From: Hydractinia symbiolongicarpus
Taxonomy: Eukaryota; Cnidaria; Hydrozoa; Anthoathecata; Hydractiniidae
Assembly: GCF_029227915.1 (NCBI RefSeq)
Contig: NC_079887.1
Coordinates: forward strand, 5,952,001 to 6,016,000
Reading direction: 5' to 3'
Length of the DNA: 64,000 bases
Positions 61,383-64,000 of this stretch are shown here, in pieces. Numbering within the stretch: the stretch's first letter is position 1; each line of letters opens with the position of its first letter. The position numbers and the translations under genes were made by a program. Under the pieces are notes generated by a model. It ran no database searches. It saw only the letters and a program-made list of their open reading frames with translations, and was not told where the DNA came from.

Positions 61383-64000
61383 GTGACGCAACCGTTGTAA
61401 CTCAAGCGGATTGATACCGCCAATAAGTCAATGAAATGTAGGTTTTGAGAATGTCTCTACTTCTTCAATATGTGCTAACGGCCAGGATTGGTCTCACAAT
61501 ACAAAATGACTTATTTATCTAAATTTTCAAATGAAGCGCTATCACAGCGCCCAGTGTAATCGCTGAGTTCCGGCAATCTTGTCCAATTAAGAAGAATAAT
61601 ATTTCTTGGGTTACAGTTGGATCACTTATCACATTTATAAGGTCACAGTCCAAAGTTACATCAATTAAGTCCTACAGTCAATCGATTCACTGTTAAAAGC
61701 GCTACAACTTAGTAATATCGAAAGAAAATCACTAAAAACATGTTGGTGCAAATATGTGACGCAACCGTTGTAACTCAAAGGGATTGACACCGTTAGAAAA
61801 TCAATGAAATAGAGTTTTTGAAACTGTCTCTATATCTTCAGCGCGCGCTAACGGCTAGGATTGGTCCCACAGTAAAAATGCCTAACTTATCTATATTTTT
61901 AAATGAAGCGCTTCCACAGCGCCCAGTGTAATCCCTGAGTTCCAACAATCATGTCAAAGTAAGAAGAATGTTATTTCTTGGACTCCAGTTGGCTCACTTA
62001 TCACATTTATAAGGTTACAGGCCAAAGTTAGTTCAATTAAGTCCCACAGTCAATCATTTCATTGTTAAAAGCGATATAACTTAGAAATATTGGAAAAATG
62101 TTACTAAATACATCTCGGTACGAATATGTAACGCTACCGTTGCCACTCAAACAGATTGAAACCGCTGGAAAGTCAATGAAATGTAGTCTTTGAAACTGTT
62201 CCTATTTATTCAGCGCGTGCTAACGGCTAGAATTGATCCCACAGTAAGAGAAGACTTATTTTTCTAAATTTTTTAAAAAAGCGCTACCACAGAGCCTAAT
62301 GTAAACGCTGAATTCCAGCAATCATGTCAAAATAAGAAGAATGTTATTCCTTGGAGACCAATTGGCTCATTTATCACATTTATAAGGTCAAAGTCCAAAA
62401 TCAGTTCAATTAAATCCCACAGTCAAACGTTTCACTGTTAAAAGCGATGCAACCTAGTAATAACGGAATACTATCGCTAAATACATGTGGGGACGAATAT
62501 GTGACGCAACCGTTGGAACTCAAACGGATTGATACCGTTAAAAATTTAATGAAATGTAGTTTTTGAAATTGTCGCTATTTCTTCAGCGCGCAATAACTGC
62601 TACGATTGGTCGCACAGTAAAAAATGACTTACTTATTAAAATTTTTCAATAAAGCGCTACAACAGCGCACAGTGTAATCGCTGAGTTCCGGAATCAGGTC
62701 AAATTAAGAAGAATGTTATTTCTTGGAGTCCAGTTGGCTCACTTATCACATTTATAGGGACACAGTCCATAGTTAGTTCAATTAAGTTCCACAGTCAATC
62801 GTTTCACTGTTAGAAGCGATATAACTTAGTAATATCGGAAAGATGTCACTAAATACATGTTGGTACGAATATGTGACGCAACCGTTGTAACTCAAACAGT
62901 TTGATACCGCCAAGAAGTCAATGAAATAAAGTTTTTGAAACTGTCTCTATTTCCTCAGCGCGAACTAACGGCTAGGATTGCTCCCACAGTAAAGAATGTC
63001 TCATTTATCTAAATTTTTAATTGAAGCGCTACGACAGCGACCAATGTAATCGCTAAGTTGCGGCAATCACGTCAAGTTAAGAAGAATGTTATTTCTTGCA
63101 GTCCAATTGTCTCATTTATGACATTTATCAGGTCACAGTCCAAAGTTAGTTCAATTAAGTCCCACAGTCAATCATTTCATTGTTTAAAGCGATAAAACTT
63201 AGTAATATCGGAAAAATGTCACTAAATACAGGTTGGTACGAATATGTGGCGCAACCGTTGTAACTCAAACCGATTCATTCCGCTAGAAACTCAATGAAAT
63301 GTAGTCTTTGAAACTGGTCCTATTTATTCAGGGCGTCCTAACGGCCAGGATTGGTCCCAAAGTAAAAAAAGCCTTATTTATCTAAATTTTTAAATAAAGC
63401 GCTACCACAGATCCTAGTTTAATCGCTGAAATCCAGCAATCATTTTAATTTAAGAAGAATGTTATTCCTTGGAGACCAGTTGGCTCATTTATCACATTTA
63501 TAAAGTCACAGTCCAGAATCAGTTCAATTAAGTCCCACAGTCAATCGATTCACTGTTAAAAGCGGTGCAACCTAGTAATATCCGAATACTATCGCTAAAT
63601 ACATGTTGGTACGAATATGTGACGCAACCGTTGTAACTCAAACCGATTCATACCGCCAGAAACTCAATGAAATGTAGTCTTTGAAACTGTTCTTATTTAT
63701 TCAGCGCGTCCTAACGGCCAGGATTGGTCCCGAAGTAAAAAAAGCCTTATTTATCTAAATTTTTAAATAAAGCGCTACCTCAGAGCCTAATGCAATCGCC
63801 GAATTCCTGCAATCATGTCAAATTAAGAAGATTGTTATTCCTTGGAGACCAATTGGCTTATTTATCACATTTATAAGGTCACAGTCCAGAATCAGTTCAA
63901 TTAAGTCCCACAGTCAATCGATTCACTGTTAAAAGCGATACAACTTAGTAATATCGGAAGAAAATCAATAAATACATGTTGGTACGACTATGTGACGCAA
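61383..64000 (+). repeat. Right end: diverged, non-HOR monomers, then CCGAATACTATCGC monomers to window end
   Basis: Anchors: 61383, 61756, 62128, 62501, 62873, 63246, 63619, 63992. Monomers from about 61.8 to 63.3 kb carry many variants not seen elsewhere. Examples are CATCTCGGTACG, ATATGTAACGCTACC, CATGTGGGGACG, CAATAACTGCTACG, TTGGTCGCACAG, CCGGAATCAGGTC, TTATAGGGACACAG and GCGCTACGACAGCG. They have no near-identical partner in the window. From about 63.4 kb standard variants return. Lack of homogenisation is typical of monomers outside the active zone of exchange, but the array clearly continues beyond 64000. Confidence 0.75.

Larger units (their letters stand above)
1..64000 (+). repeat. 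Satellite DNA array, ~373-bp monomer, head to tail, window-wide
   Basis: Seen: the anchor GTGACGCAAC recurs 172 times, first at 194 and last at 63992, with a mean interval of 373.1 bp and a mode of 373. Approximate landmark order from the anchor (offset 0) is: CAACCGTTG at 6; GAAATGTAG at 50; GGTCCCACAGT near 107; TTATTTA and TAAATAA near 125-150; GCTGAATTCC or GCTGAGTTCC near 178; TATAAGGTCACAGTCC near 253; GTCCCACAGTCAA near 286; ACTTAGTAATATCGG near 324; ACATGTTGG near 355. All monomers have the same orientation and no foreign sequence interrupts them. The window starts and ends inside a monomer, so neither array edge is present. Inferred: centromeric or pericentromeric heterochromatin of a eukaryote. 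The family is not recognised. Strand is arbitrary for a satellite and '+' means only the direction used here. Confidence 0.98.

Noticed and set aside
1-64000. CRISPR array
   Set aside because: The repeat unit is about 373 bp with no short repeat and unique spacer structure; the whole unit is repeated.
1-64000. Transposon or retroelement insertion inside the array
   Set aside because: Anchor spacing is never interrupted by more than 30 extra bases over 171 intervals. No terminal repeats, target-site duplications or coding remnants were seen.
1-64000. Inverted array segments
   Set aside because: All 172 anchors are in the same orientation; I found no stretch that needs the reverse strand to match the monomer.
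1-64000. A known satellite (human alpha satellite, Drosophila 359-bp, Tribolium 360-bp)
   Set aside because: Monomer length differs from alpha satellite, and I do not recognise the sequence as any of the similar-length insect satellites. A database search of one monomer would be decisive.
1-64000. CENP-B box in the monomer
   Set aside because: No segment fitting the TTCG....A..CGGG pattern was found; the conserved box around the anchor is different.
1-64000. Bacterial or phage features (operons, ribosome binding sites, terminators)
   Set aside because: No coding sequence of usual length exists on either strand, and the array architecture is eukaryotic. GTG starts preceded by no consistent purine-rich site argue against translation.

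Overview
The whole 64-kb window is one uninterrupted, head-to-tail array of an AT-rich satellite DNA with a monomer of about 373 bp. I located the same landmark (GTGACGCAAC or a 1-2 base variant, called the anchor below) 172 times, from 194 to 63992. That gives 171 complete intervals averaging 373.1 bp. Almost all intervals are 370-375 bp; the exceptions are 369 (one), 380 (one) and 400-403 (three). Every monomer reads in the same direction. I saw no gene, transposon, RNA gene, CRISPR array, inversion or unrelated spacer. This is what centromeric or pericentromeric heterochromatin of a eukaryote looks like. I do not recognise the satellite family and cannot name the organism; an insect or other invertebrate is only a guess from the monomer length and base composition.

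The array is not simple. Neighbouring monomers tend to alternate between two types. Type 1 carries CAATTGGCTCATTTATC, CCAGAATCAGTTC and often an EcoRI site. Type 2 carries CAGTTGGCTCACTTATC and CCAAAGTTACTTC. The basic building block is therefore probably a dimer of about 746 bp. On top of that, stretches with larger higher-order repeats (HORs) follow one another: tetramers (1490-1492 bp) at 0.6-5 kb; heptamers (2637-2669 bp) at 6.5-13 kb; dimers (746 bp) at 13-14.8 kb; BamHI-marked 4/5/7-mers at 16-24 kb; a triplicated dimer at 24.1-26.4 kb; a single-copy block at 26.4-30.1 kb; relatives of the first part at 30.1-33.8 kb; dimers again at 33.8-38.3 kb; a short BamHI block at 38.7-40.2 kb; an exact 2977-bp octamer in two copies at 40.5-46.5 kb; a 2235-bp hexamer at 48.4-54.3 kb; a 1862-bp pentamer at 55-61.4 kb; and diverged monomers at about 61.8-63.3 kb.

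The most interesting large-scale feature is collinearity. The order of monomer families in 4-30 kb (A, C, D, E, F) recurs in 30-50 kb (A', C', D', E', F'), with local gains and losses such as the octamer inserted between E' and F'. This suggests an old duplication more than 20 kb long, later reshaped by unequal exchange and gene conversion. Visible scars of those processes include three copies of an out-of-register junction carrying 28 extra bases, a hexamer that lost one monomer, a short conversion patch inside the octamer, a 7-bp tandem duplication and a 4-bp deletion. Open frames of 61-84 codons recur, but they follow the repeat, mostly lack ATG and are best read as non-coding.
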